Source of the DNA: Mycobacterium sp.
GTDB taxonomy: Bacteria > Actinomycetota > Actinomycetes > Mycobacteriales > Mycobacteriaceae
Assembly: GCF_004298145.1 (NCBI RefSeq)
Contig: NZ_SCRH01000022.1
Span: 1-32,988, forward strand
Direction: 5' to 3'
DNA length: 32,988 nucleotides
Part shown: one piece after another, positions 16,049 through 23,540 of the stretch
Layout: each line of letters begins with the position of its first letter
Position numbering within the stretch: the first letter of the stretch is position 1
Position numbers and translations under genes: made by a program
The notes under the pieces: generated by a model
What the model was told of the DNA's origin: nothing
Databases searched by the model: none
The model's input: the letters and a program-made list of their open reading frames with translations, nothing else

Positions 16049-17322
16049 CAGATCTCCTCGGGAACGTCGAAGTACTTCTGGTACGCCTGGAACACCGCGC
16101 GCTCCAGCCGGATCTCATCGGCACTGCCCCGGTCGTAGGCGTGGCTGGGCCGCCCGCTGCGCGGGTTGTCGTCCAGGTAGTGCTGCATGGCCGCGCGCCC
16201 CTCCTCGGTAAGCTCCAGACCGAACTGCTCGTAGACCCGGGTCACCACCGCCATCGGGTCAGCCACGAAGTCGCGGTACTGGACGTTGCAAAGCCGGTCC
16301 GCGGGCACCGTGCCGTCCTCCAGCCAGCCGATCGGTTGGCTCATCATCCCGGCGGCCAGATCGGCGTTGGTGAACTGCGCGAGCGAGTCCCCGACGAACG
16401 GCTCGTCGCTGCGCATCCAGTGCAGGGTGCCGATCAGGCTGACCACCGAGGACAGGGCACGGACCGGATCGCGGTGGGTCCAGATGAGCCCGCCGTCGGG
16501 ATATACCTCGAGGTAGCTCGGCAGGTGGGTGAGGGTGTACGGCGACTTCATCACCCAGGTCGTGCGCGGGTTGCGCCACTGCAGCAGCTTGAGCACCCGC
16601 TTCTCGTAGCGGTAGGCCTCGGCCGGGTCCTGGCCCATCATGTACGCGGTGTACGAGGGCACCTGGCCGAACAGGTCGAACCAGGCCGGGGAACGGAAGC
16701 TCGTGCAGTGCACGTGGATGCTCTCCGTGGGCAGCCGCCCGCCGAACTCGTGCATCGACTCGATCTCCGGGGCCACGCGGTTCCACTGCGTGGTCAGCCC
16801 GTCGGCCCGCTCGATCCGCGGATCGGTGTCGTAGGTGGCCGTCTCCGGAGGCGGGCACGGGAACAGCGCCTCCCAGTTGCGCACCGTGCCGTTGTGCGGA
16901 TCGGCGGACAACAGGTTCTGCAGCACCGACGTGCCGCTGCGACCCTGACCCACGATCACCAGCGGGCGGACGATCTGCTCGTCCTCGATCTCCGGGTGCC
17001 TCTTGTAGGTGTCCTCGATCCTCAGCCGCGCCTGCAGCGTCAGCAGCAAATCCGACCTGGTCATCAGCCGACCCATGAGGTTCAGCCGCGCCTCGTCGTC
17101 CAACGACCGGACCAGCACCGAGAACGGCTCGCGCCAGTCGTCGGCGCCGAAATCGTCCAGGCCGGTGGCCGCGACCGCGGCGTCGATCAACGACCGCTCA
17201 TCGAGCGGGACCACGTGTCGCAGATCGAAGTGGGCACCCTCGGCGTTCATCCGCGCCAGCCACTCCGGGCGCGGTCGCGGAGTCCACCGGCCGCGCCGCG
17301 CGCCACCGTCCAATCGAGCCAT
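16048..17322 (-). CDS. PAPS-dependent sulfotransferase family protein
   Basis: A 424-residue protein of the bacterial sulfotransferase family found in several paralogues in mycobacteria. The 5'-phosphosulfate loop is IVGQGRSGTSVLQNLL, the equivalent of the P-loop that binds PAPS. A later strand with GLIWTHRDPVRALSSVVSL is the 3'-phosphate-binding region with conserved Arg and Ser. It would transfer sulfate to a hydroxyl on a small molecule or lipid. The ATG at 17322 has GGGAG six bases upstream; the in-frame ATG at 17334 lacks proper spacing. It is first in a two-gene operon that diverges from TetR across a double operator, so it is probably induced by a ligand. Confidence 0.88.
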   Translation of the reverse strand: MARLDGGARRGRWTPRPRPEWLARMNAEGAHFDLRHVVPLDERSLIDAAVAATGLDDFGADDWREPFSVLVRSLDDEARLNLMGRLMTRSDLLLTLQARLRIEDTYKRHPEIEDEQIVRPLVIVGQGRSGTSVLQNLLSADPHNGTVRNWEALFPCPPPETATYDTDPRIERADGLTTQWNRVAPEIESMHEFGGRLPTESIHVHCTSFRSPAWFDLFGQVPSYTAYMMGQDPAEAYRYEKRVLKLLQWRNPRTTWVMKSPYTLTHLPSYLEVYPDGGLIWTHRDPVRALSSVVSLIGTLHWMRSDEPFVGDSLAQFTNADLAAGMMSQPIGWLEDGTVPADRLCNVQYRDFVADPMAVVTRVYEQFGLELTEEGRAAMQHYLDDNPRSGRPSHAYDRGSADEIRLERAVFQAYQKYFDVPEEI

Positions 17323-17363
17323 CGCCGCTCCCATCCCCTGCCGCTTCGCCGAGTCGCGTGCTT

Positions 17364-17396
17364 GTACTAAGTACGAAAGGCTAATGTACTTAGTAC
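17364..17396. promoter_or_regulatory. Double palindromic operator between sulfotransferase and TetR genes
   Basis: GTACTAAGTAC (17364-17374) and GTACTTAGTAC (17386-17396) are two 11-bp near-perfect palindromes with centres 22 bases apart, about two helical turns. Both are flanked by a C/G extension (GTACTWAGTACG). They lie 42 bases above the sulfotransferase start and 46 bases above the TetR start. Two TetR dimers on the same DNA face is the expected arrangement. Confidence 0.8.
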
Positions 17397-17441
17397 GAGC
17401 GCGTCAAGGTCGACCCGAGGCGCCGACGCCAGGAGGACTTC

Positions 17442-18119
17442 ATCAGCAGCACCACCCCGGCCCCACGACGTCGGGGCGCCCGACCGAGCGGGCAGGTCGA
17501 GCTCGATCGGGAACGCGTGCTCGACGCCGGCCTGCAACTTGTCGACGACGAGGGCCTGGCCGCCCTGACGATCCGCCGCCTGGCGAGCGATCTCGACGTC
17601 GGCACTATGACGATCTACAGCTACGTGCGGGACAAGGACGACCTGCTCGACGGGATCACCCAACGAGCGTTGCGTACGCTGACCATCCCGAGTCCCGGCC
17701 CGGACTGGGAACCACGTCTGTCACGAGCGATCGGTGAGCTGTACCGGGTGCTGCGCCAGCACCCGGGAGCGACCCAGATCCTGGCCGACGGGCTCGTCCC
17801 CGGACCCACGCTCGACCCGGCGCGGGAGGGCCTGCTGGCCATCCTGCGGATCGCCGGGTTCGCCCCCGGGGACGCGACTCGCCACCTCAACGCCCTGTTC
17901 GGCTTCGCGCTCGGCTTCGCCGCCGTCGCCGGCCACCATCCCGAGCCGTCATCGGAGGAGCAGGCACGGATCGCCGCGTTGCCCGCGGACCGCTACCCCT
18001 ACCTGGTTGAGTCGGCGACAGCCTTCGCCGCCCGTTTCTCCCAGGCGTCCTTCGACAGTGGGCTACAGCTACTCCTGACCGGGCTGCGTTCAGCACTCCC
18101 GGCGCATCAAGATTGCTAA
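17442..18119 (+). CDS. TetR family regulator with probable ATC start codon
   Basis: A regulator of about 225 residues. The HTH spans residues 25-75, with LTIRRLASDLDVGTMTIYSYV as the recognition segment (TIRRLASDLDVGTMTIYSYV), followed by a TetR_C-type ligand domain rich in Leu and Ala. The only in-frame NTG start is GTG 17517, which would delete helix 1. An AGGAGG site at 17431-17436 is followed after 5 bases by ATC (17442), which gives the typical basic N-terminus SSTTPAPRRRGRPSG. I infer ATC initiation or a mutated ATG. It diverges from the sulfotransferase operon and probably binds the GTACTWAGTAC pair. Confidence 0.85.
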   Translation: MSSTTPAPRRRGARPSGQVELDRERVLDAGLQLVDDEGLAALTIRRLASDLDVGTMTIYSYVRDKDDLLDGITQRALRTLTIPSPGPDWEPRLSRAIGELYRVLRQHPGATQILADGLVPGPTLDPAREGLLAILRIAGFAPGDATRHLNALFGFALGFAAVAGHHPEPSSEEQARIAALPADRYPYLVESATAFAARFSQASFDSGLQLLLTGLRSALPAHQDC

Positions 18120-18220
18120 TAAGCCTCCCCGTAGTTTTCAGCGAAAAAGCAATGACACCGGCGTGCAGCTCGTCGAGCAGCTGTTCGTGCTCGAGCAGGT
18201 GCGCGGGTCGTGACCACAAA

Positions 18221-18242
18221 TTGCCCGCAACTTGCCCACAGT
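18221..18242 (+). repeat. Tandem TTGCCC repeats near the right repeat end
   Basis: TTGCCCGCAAC (18221-18231) and TTGCCCACAGT (18232-18242) are adjacent 11-base units, 83 bases before the right 24-bp repeat. Short tandem motifs of this kind can be integrase arm-type sites, but no integrase is in the window. The rest of 18120-18324 has only a short codon-biased tail ending LVEQLFVLEQVRGS at 18210, too short to name. Confidence 0.3.
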
Positions 18243-18324
18243 TACAGACAACTCGCATGATCACCAGTGATGAACTTGCGCTGCTAGGAAGGGTTTTTAC
18301 CCTGCCCCGCTGGTCCGTTAGACG

Positions 18325-18348
18325 AGTTCAATCCTGACAGGGGGCTCT
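18325..18348 (+). repeat. Right copy of 24-bp direct repeat, candidate attR
   Basis: Identical to 14645-14668 over 24 bases, ending GGGGGCTCT. The bases before it (GTTAGACG) do not continue the tRNA structure, so this copy carries only the T-loop-to-acceptor end. The distance between copies is 3,680 bases. Confidence 0.6.
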
Positions 18349-18666
18349 GAACAGGAGCTCCGAACTTACCTATGAAGCCCTTGATGCTTGACGTTTCTCT
18401 TCGGGTGATGCGTGACAGTGTTCCGGTTGATCCTTTACAGCGGTTTGAGCTGGCCGCCATGAAAAGCAAGGCCTCGCCGAACGTGAGCATGGGCGGGCAG
18501 CAACCAGTTTTGCGCGGACCACGACTCAGAACCGTCGTCCATTGGCGGGGCATTCGCGAGGGCGCCGCCGCCGACCTGTTGCGGTCGATGAGTCATTTGC
18601 ATGACAGTCCGAAAAGCACTGCACCAGAGGGCCTGTCGGTGCACGACCCTGTTTCTCAGGAGAGAC

Positions 18667-18714
18667 CATTCCCGCTTCGTGACCGGGCAGACTCTGCATT
18701 CCAGCGGCGGCCTG
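18667..18714 (+). pseudogene. C-terminal fragment of a short-chain dehydrogenase
   Basis: The frame reads HSRFVTGQTLHSSGGL, the standard end of FabG-type SDRs (FVTGQTLH-x-x-GG). No Rossmann motif or catalytic YxxxK is found upstream in any frame; the preceding 250 bases do not show a coherent protein. It is a remnant. The same reading frame runs on, without a stop, into the ferredoxin-like piece at 18772. Confidence 0.55.
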
Positions 18715-18771
18715 GGATACACATTAGTGCGAGCTTGCCGCGGAGTCCGCGAACTAGAAGACGGTGGCATT

Positions 18772-18892
18772 ATGGTGTCTGCCGGTGTCGACGACATGAT
18801 CTGCTCGGGTGCGCAAGCATGCGCGTCTAAGCTGCGTTATGTCTTCGGTATGGACGCCGACGGCTATCGAGTCGTCCTCGACGTTACGGCGG
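18772..18892 (+). pseudogene. N-terminal fragment of a P450-type ferredoxin
   Basis: MVSAGVDDMICSGAQACA followed by VFGMDADGYRVVLD matches the start of 3Fe-4S/4Fe-4S ferredoxins, with the first two cluster cysteines (C-x5-C spacing) and the VF-x-D-DGYVVLLD strand. The distal CP motif is missing; the frame continues into an Arg/Pro-rich unrelated tail to 18972. The gene is decayed. An SDR tail just upstream suggests a lost SDR-ferredoxin-P450 cluster. Confidence 0.5.
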
Positions 18893-18972
18893 CCCGACGC
18901 GCACCGTGTGCGCCACCGCGCTGTGTGCCGATCGGCACGGATGGCGGCCAGGCGAGGACGTTAAGGAGCTAA

Positions 18973-19502
18973 ATCGTTTCGGGGCCGCTGCCCGCCCTGA
19001 AACGGGGCGACCTGCCAGACCACTCGCGGTAAGGTGAACTCCCGGAAATACTCTGTGGCCCATTGCAATCGCATCGTCTACTACTTCGGACTAGCCCTGG
19101 CTGTGTCCGGCCTCCCGGCGAGTCTTATGACAAGCAGTATCGGGGTCGTACCTCTCAAAATCGCTGAGGGTCGGGACGGTGTCGCGTGAAGAGATCCTCA
19201 CGATAAGGCGCGCTGAACCTACATGATTGAGCAGACAGTCCGATCGAGCGTGTCCCGCCCATCGGCAGCCGTCGATGGCACGCAGCGGCTGGACGCACAC
19301 GCAGATAGCCCCTCAGTCTCACGACGCTATCATCGTCACATCACACCTGGTCAACGCTGAGAATTCCGTACCGACGCCGGTCTTCACCGAGGCTGAATCA
19401 CTAAGGGCCGTTCGCCGGCGGCCGCAACGGTCCCGCGATTGATCGTTGCGGACTGTTCCCGTCGGACTACAGCCGGCTGCAAACTTTAGTGAGTGAGTTG
19501 AT
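18973..19502. other. Gap with no recognisable gene
   Basis: About 530 bases between ferredoxin debris and the XRE-TetR gene. Short open frames occur on both strands but none shows codon bias or a motif I know. It probably contains decayed sequence plus the promoter of the XRE-TetR gene. Confidence 0.5.
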
Positions 19503-20426
19503 GTGCTCGACTACGCTTCGGTAGTGGCAACGACGAGTCCCAACACCAGACCTGACTCGGACGGATGGGCGGGAAATGTGTTGCGGGAGGCGCGCACCGA
19601 AGCGGGTCTCACGCAGCGCCAACTAGCCACCAGAGCGCGTGTGGCCTCCGATATCATTGCCCAGATCGAGGCAGGCACCCACCAGCCCACACATCCGATG
19701 TTGGCGAAAATACTTGCCGCTCTTGGCCTGTCGTTATCCACACAGTTGGTGCCTATTCCGGCGGGTGGCGGCTTGCCCTCGGTGACAATTTCTCCGGCAA
19801 CATCTAAGCGCGCGGAGAACAAGGCCAGGACGCGGCTGGCCTTGATGCGTGCCGCTGTGGACCTATTCAAGGAGCAGGGCTTTGATCAGACGACGGTCGA
19901 GCAGATCGCTAATCGAGCGGGCTCGTCGTCGCGAACCTTCTTTCGTTACTTCGGCTCAAAGGAAGACGTCGTGTTCGGCGATCAGGCCGATCACCTGCTG
20001 CAGCTACGGGACATGCTCGCGGATGCACAGGAGACAGACCGACCGCTGGAGGTCCTCCGTAATGCCCTGATGGAGCAGTTGATAGGGCGGATCAGCTACG
20101 AAGATGCAGACCTCGATGCTGCGTGCGTCGAGTTGTGGTCGGCGCCTGGGATCAGGGCGCGATGGGGCGACATTGTTTTCGAATGGGAACAGGTGGTGGC
20201 GGAGTTCCTGGCGCGCGAATGGCAACTTGCGCCGGATCATCCAGACTGCCGGATCAACGGGTTGATCTACGTGTCGGTGTTGCGCTCGGCGCTGATCATC
20301 GCCGGAACCGGCGGCCGTGAGCGCGCCCGTGTGGCAGCCGAGCGCGGCTTCGATCTGGTGGATACGCAAATAGGAGTCGTCAGAGCCGCAAACGACAAAA
20401 CAGGCGGTCTCTGCCAAAAAAATTGA
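19503..20426 (+). CDS. Fusion regulator: XRE (Cro/C1) HTH plus TetR domain
   Basis: A 307-residue protein with two DNA-binding domains. Residues 25-82 form an XRE HTH (LREARTEAGLTQRQLATRAR, then IIAQIEAGTHQPTHPMLAKI). Residues 105-155 form a TetR HTH (LMRAAVDLFKEQGFDQTTVE, then IANRAGSSSRTFFRYFGSKE), followed by a TetR ligand/dimer domain to about 290. A proline/threonine linker (83-104) joins them in one uninterrupted frame. The start is GTG 19503, just after an in-frame TGA at 19494. The next gene begins 74 bases downstream behind its own promoter with an AACG-N2-CGTT operator, the probable target. Confidence 0.88.
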   Translation: MLDYASVVATTSPNTRPDSDGWAGNVLREARTEAGLTQRQLATRARVASDIIAQIEAGTHQPTHPMLAKILAALGLSLSTQLVPIPAGGGLPSVTISPATSKRAENKARTRLALMRAAVDLFKEQGFDQTTVEQIANRAGSSSRTFFRYFGSKEDVVFGDQADHLLQLRDMLADAQETDRPLEVLRNALMEQLIGRISYEDADLDAACVELWSAPGIRARWGDIVFEWEQVVAEFLAREWQLAPDHPDCRINGLIYVSVLRSALIIAGTGGRERARVAAERGFDLVDTQIGVVRAANDKTGGLCQKN

Positions 20427-20451
20427 CATAGCCTGCCATCTCCCCCATATT
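20423..20451 (+). promoter_or_regulatory. SigA-type promoter for the DapB-N-like / LLM operon
   Basis: TTGACA (20423-20428) and CATATT (20446-20451) are separated by 17 bases. The -35 overlaps the stop codon of the XRE-TetR gene. The gene start is 50 bases beyond the -10. Confidence 0.6.
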
Positions 20452-20470
20452 GTGTGAACGGTCGTTACAC
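20452..20470. promoter_or_regulatory. Candidate operator just downstream of the -10
   Basis: GTGTGAACGGTCGTTACAC contains the palindrome AACG-GT-CGTT (20457-20466) with extended GTGT/ACAC arms offset by one base. It would cover the transcription start of the operon. The adjacent XRE-TetR regulator is the natural candidate binder. Confidence 0.5.
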
Positions 20471-20500
20471 CGATCACTGAAATGATGGGGGTCACACGTA

Positions 20501-21556
20501 ATGTCGCGTCGAATCATCCAATGGGCCACCGGAGAAGTCGGGGCGCTCTGCCTGAAGGAGATAATCCGGCGGCCGGAGCTCGAGCTCGCTGGGCTGTACG
20601 TCTATAGCGATCAGAAGAAGGGCAAGGACGCCGGCGAGATCGTCGGCGTGGAGCCGACCGGTGTCATCGCCACCGACGACCGGGACGCAATTCTGGCCAC
20701 CGACGCCGACTGCGTGGTCTATACCCCGCTGGCGGCATCCATGGATCAGCTCGATGACGACATCGTCGCGTTGCTCTCGTCGGGTAAGAACGTGATCACT
20801 ACCGCCGGGTATTTCGCGCCGGAGTTCCGCGGCACAGCGGTCAAAGGGCGTCTCGAGAGGGCATGCCAAGCTGGCAACGCTTCGCTGCTCGGCACCGGAA
20901 TCGAGCCGGGCTTTATGTTCGACCGCGTCGCCGCAACGCTCACCGGAATGTGTACGGACATCGAGCACATCAGGCTGGTCGAGATCGTCGACGCGACGGA
21001 ACACCCCGCGGCGATGATGCTCAAGGACGCGCTCGGCATTGGAAAGCCGCCGGGCGAGGTCACCGCCGATACCCCGTACGGGCAGTACTGGGCAGCGTTC
21101 TTCTCTGAGATGGTGACCGCAACGGCGCGACCGCTCGGGCTCACGATCGACCGAATCGAGACCGGGCTCGAGGTAGCGGTGGCCTCGCGCGACCTCGACA
21201 TCGTGATCGGCCACGTGCCCGCCGGCTCGGTGGTAGGCAACCTGCACACCGCCACGGCGATCGTTGACGGCAAGCCGATGATCCGGGCCGAGATCTACTG
21301 GTTCGTCGAACGTGGCGTCGGCGGCTGGCCGGTCCCTGAGGACCGCTACCGCTGGGAGATCGAGATCGAGGGGCGCCCGTCGCTGCGGACCGTACTCGAC
21401 CCGATGCCGAGCCTCAAACCCGGTGCGCCAGCACTGGACCCGGCGTTCGTGGGGACGGCGGCGACCGTGGTCAACGCGATCTCGGCGGTGTGCGACGCCG
21501 CACCGGGGGTGCTGCACGCGCCGGTGTTCGCGCCGTGGTCGCGGAGTGGGTCGTGA
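20501..21556 (+). CDS. DapB-N-fold NAD(P)-dependent dehydrogenase (2,4-diaminopentanoate dehydrogenase-like), paralogue 1
   Basis: A 351-residue protein of the family often labelled dihydrodipicolinate reductase in mycobacteria but much longer than DapB. The N-terminus RIIQWATGEVG is a glycine-rich dinucleotide motif, followed by LCLKEIIRRPELELAGLYVYS. Other conserved blocks are GKNVITTAGYFAPEFRG, LLGTGIEPGFMFDRV and HPAAMMLKDALGIGKP. No DapB catalytic HH-K motif is visible, so it is not lysine biosynthesis. A paralogue with the same blocks is at 23541-24593. The stop overlaps the next gene's GTG (GTGA), so the two are translationally coupled. Substrate unknown. Confidence 0.82.
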   Translation: MSRRIIQWATGEVGALCLKEIIRRPELELAGLYVYSDQKKGKDAGEIVGVEPTGVIATDDRDAILATDADCVVYTPLAASMDQLDDDIVALLSSGKNVITTAGYFAPEFRGTAVKGRLERACQAGNASLLGTGIEPGFMFDRVAATLTGMCTDIEHIRLVEIVDATEHPAAMMLKDALGIGKPPGEVTADTPYGQYWAAFFSEMVTATARPLGLTIDRIETGLEVAVASRDLDIVIGHVPAGSVVGNLHTATAIVDGKPMIRAEIYWFVERGVGGWPVPEDRYRWEIEIEGRPSLRTVLDPMPSLKPGAPALDPAFVGTAATVVNAISAVCDAAPGVLHAPVFAPWSRSGS

Positions 21557-22707
21557 GCCCGCGTCCGCTCAAGGTCGACGTCCCCCTCGTCTACAGTCGC
21601 CATTCCCCGGTGTGTTCTGTGGTGGACGCCAGCCGTGCAATCCAAGCGAGCGGTGTGGTCGACTCGGTGACGATATGGGATCAGATGACGTTTTTCGCGC
21701 CGCCGCGGCTATGGAACCCACAGAGTTCGCCGCTGGCCGCCGTGATTCCGGATATCGATTCGTGGCCAGACCCCTACATTGTGCTGGGGCAGATCGGTGC
21801 CGCATGCCCCGGACTGGGCCTCACCACAACCAGCGACGCGGTGCGGCGTGGCCCAGCGGAGCTGACGCAGTCGCTCCTGACGCTCGCGCAGGTCACCGGT
21901 TCGCCGACGATGGTGCAAATGGGGGCCGGTGAGCTGAAGCAGACCAAGCCGTTCGGCCACAAACGCACGCAGGGCATCGGCCGGTTTGAAGACACCTTCG
22001 AGATCTTTCGCAAGTTCATGGACGACATGGACCCGATCGATCATGACGGAAACTACTGGAAGCTCGAGAACGCCTGGCTGGGTGGAGCCCGCCCGCTGCA
22101 TCGGCCGGAGCTATGGGCGCTCGGCGCCGGGCCCCGCTTGATCAATGCCACGGCCAAATTCGGCGACGGGTTCTGCACCGCCGCACCCTTTGTGTGGAGC
22201 ACACCAGAGCAGGCCCACGAGCGGATCAACGCGATCAAGCAGATCATCGAGCGCAACGGCCGCGATCCCGATGAGTTCGGCTTCGGCCTCTGGTGGATTT
22301 GTCTGATGCACGAGGATCGCGAGGTCATCGAGCAGGCGATGACCAACGACTACGTGCGCTGGATCGCCACCACCCTTGGCCGTTTCAACCCCGAGGACTG
22401 GCAAGCGATCGGCATCGACCCACCGATGGGTACCAGTTGGCATTACGCGACCAAGATGCTCCCGATCACCCTGGACGAGCAGGAGACTGCCGACGTACTC
22501 GGCCGCGCCACCGACGACATCGTGCACAACGGGTGGTTTCACGGCAGCCCCACCGAGATGGCTGACCAGATCCAGCCGTTTCTCGAAGCTGGTGTCAATT
22601 GGGTGCAGATCGCCGACATGCTGCCGATCACCCGGCCTCTCGAGGAGGCCGCCGAGTGCCTTGGCCGCACCCTCGAGGTCGCCGCCCTCATCAAGCAACG
22701 CCCCTAG
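21553..22707 (+). CDS. LLM-class oxidoreductase, phthiodiolone-ketoreductase-like (F420 type)
   Basis: A 384-residue luciferase-like TIM-barrel protein. Segments DSVTIWDQMTFFAP, MVQMGAGELKQTKPFG, RFEDTFEIFRKFM and RPELWALGAGPRLINATAKF align by eye with Rv2951c-type F420-dependent ketoreductases and methylene-H4MPT reductases rather than with FMN monooxygenases. It would use reduced F420 to reduce a carbonyl. The GTG at 21553 overlaps the upstream TGA by 4 bases; a longer in-frame extension to 21490 lies inside the upstream gene and is not needed. Downstream is only a SnoaL remnant. It probably acts with the DapB-N-like enzyme on one substrate. Confidence 0.85.
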   Translation: MSPRPLKVDVPLVYSRHSPVCSVVDASRAIQASGVVDSVTIWDQMTFFAPPRLWNPQSSPLAAVIPDIDSWPDPYIVLGQIGAACPGLGLTTTSDAVRRGPAELTQSLLTLAQVTGSPTMVQMGAGELKQTKPFGHKRTQGIGRFEDTFEIFRKFMDDMDPIDHDGNYWKLENAWLGGARPLHRPELWALGAGPRLINATAKFGDGFCTAAPFVWSTPEQAHERINAIKQIIERNGRDPDEFGFGLWWICLMHEDREVIEQAMTNDYVRWIATTLGRFNPEDWQAIGIDPPMGTSWHYATKMLPITLDEQETADVLGRATDDIVHNGWFHGSPTEMADQIQPFLEAGVNWVQIADMLPITRPLEEAAECLGRTLEVAALIKQRP

Positions 22708-22726
22708 AAGAAAAACGCCCGGAGAT

Positions 22727-22888
22727 GTCGCGTTTGTCCATATCGAGATCGTCCACCCCGATCCAGAGGCAGCTGCTCAAAACATGCACGGCCGCGGCCA
22801 CTACCACGAAACCTACAAAAAGCTTGACAACGACCGGCGGTACATCAAAACCGTCGACCTCACCCGGTTGAAGGTCGAATGGCGCTGA
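22727..22888 (+). pseudogene. C-terminal remnant of a SnoaL/NTF2-like protein
   Basis: The frame reads VHIEIVHPDPEAAAQNMHGR, then GHYHETYKKLDNDRRYIKTV and LTRLKVEWR before a stop. GHYHETY...IKT..LTRLKVEW is the usual end of mycobacterial SnoaL-like proteins, but the central strands are missing. The only nearby ATG with a ribosome site (22725) is in a different frame. The piece therefore looks truncated and frameshifted. Confidence 0.6.
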
Positions 22889-23540
22889 CCCGGAGCAACC
22901 GGGGCAGGGGTTCGGCATCCAGGAAGACTTAAACGTCGGAGTGCTCAACGCGCCCGACGACAGGCGCGCGACGAGTTCCTCCGACCGGCGGGGACAGGAT
23001 GAGATTGAAGTTTCAGTAGTCGGATAAGCCACCGACTGACTGTGGGCGGTGCGCGGCGTTGCGGCCGGTTGGCGCCACTGAATATTCGGCGCCGCACAGC
23101 ATTCCGTCGACAGGCGGGTGGACCCGCCCACTCGGCCGCGGCACGAGAGGAACGGTCTCTTCCGGCAGGCGTCCACGGCCCAGCAAGGCCACTTCTGCGA
23201 CAGCTCCGTCCGCTGGTTCGTTGGCGACACACCGGCTCCGCAGAAGCATCCGGTGGCTTGTTGAAAACCAAGAAATATCAATGGTTTCGAGCAAGACACT
23301 ACTTGTGGACCGACCACGCACGCGATAAATAGTTGCATAGTCCGCGGGGCTGTGCTGGATGCCGAAGAAATGTCCGGAATGGTCAATTACGTGTCCTCTG
23401 CGGCCACCGGGAAATCGGTGGCTGTGACTTAGCGTCGCATCCTATCAAGCACGAAATCAATCGTGTCCGCTACGGCACTCGGCAGGAAGCTGAGCGCCCC
23501 CGAGAGTGAACACCAGGTATCGGAAGGCGAGGAGATTGCG
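22889..23540. other. Long non-coding stretch before paralogue 2
   Basis: About 650 bases. A hairpin with arms AGTCGG/CCGACT at 23018-23037 could end the upstream unit. GGCGCC repeats at 23071-23076 and 23088-23093 form another possible stem. No open frame shows convincing protein character. The last part must hold the promoter of the next gene; I could not assign -35/-10 boxes with confidence. Confidence 0.45.

Noticed and set aside
15877..17370. A 497-codon plus-strand frame antisense to the sulfotransferase operon
   Set aside because: Composition (Arg, His, Val, Gln rich) is typical of reverse-strand shadows; the minus strand has PAPS and DUF1214 motifs.
18372..18830. A 152-codon plus-strand frame as a real gene
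   Set aside because: No motif and irregular composition; it overlaps the SDR/ferredoxin remnants in another frame.
20501..21556. Lysine-biosynthesis DapB
   Set aside because: The protein is about 100 residues longer than DapB and lacks its catalytic histidine motif; two such paralogues in accessory DNA do not fit a housekeeping role.
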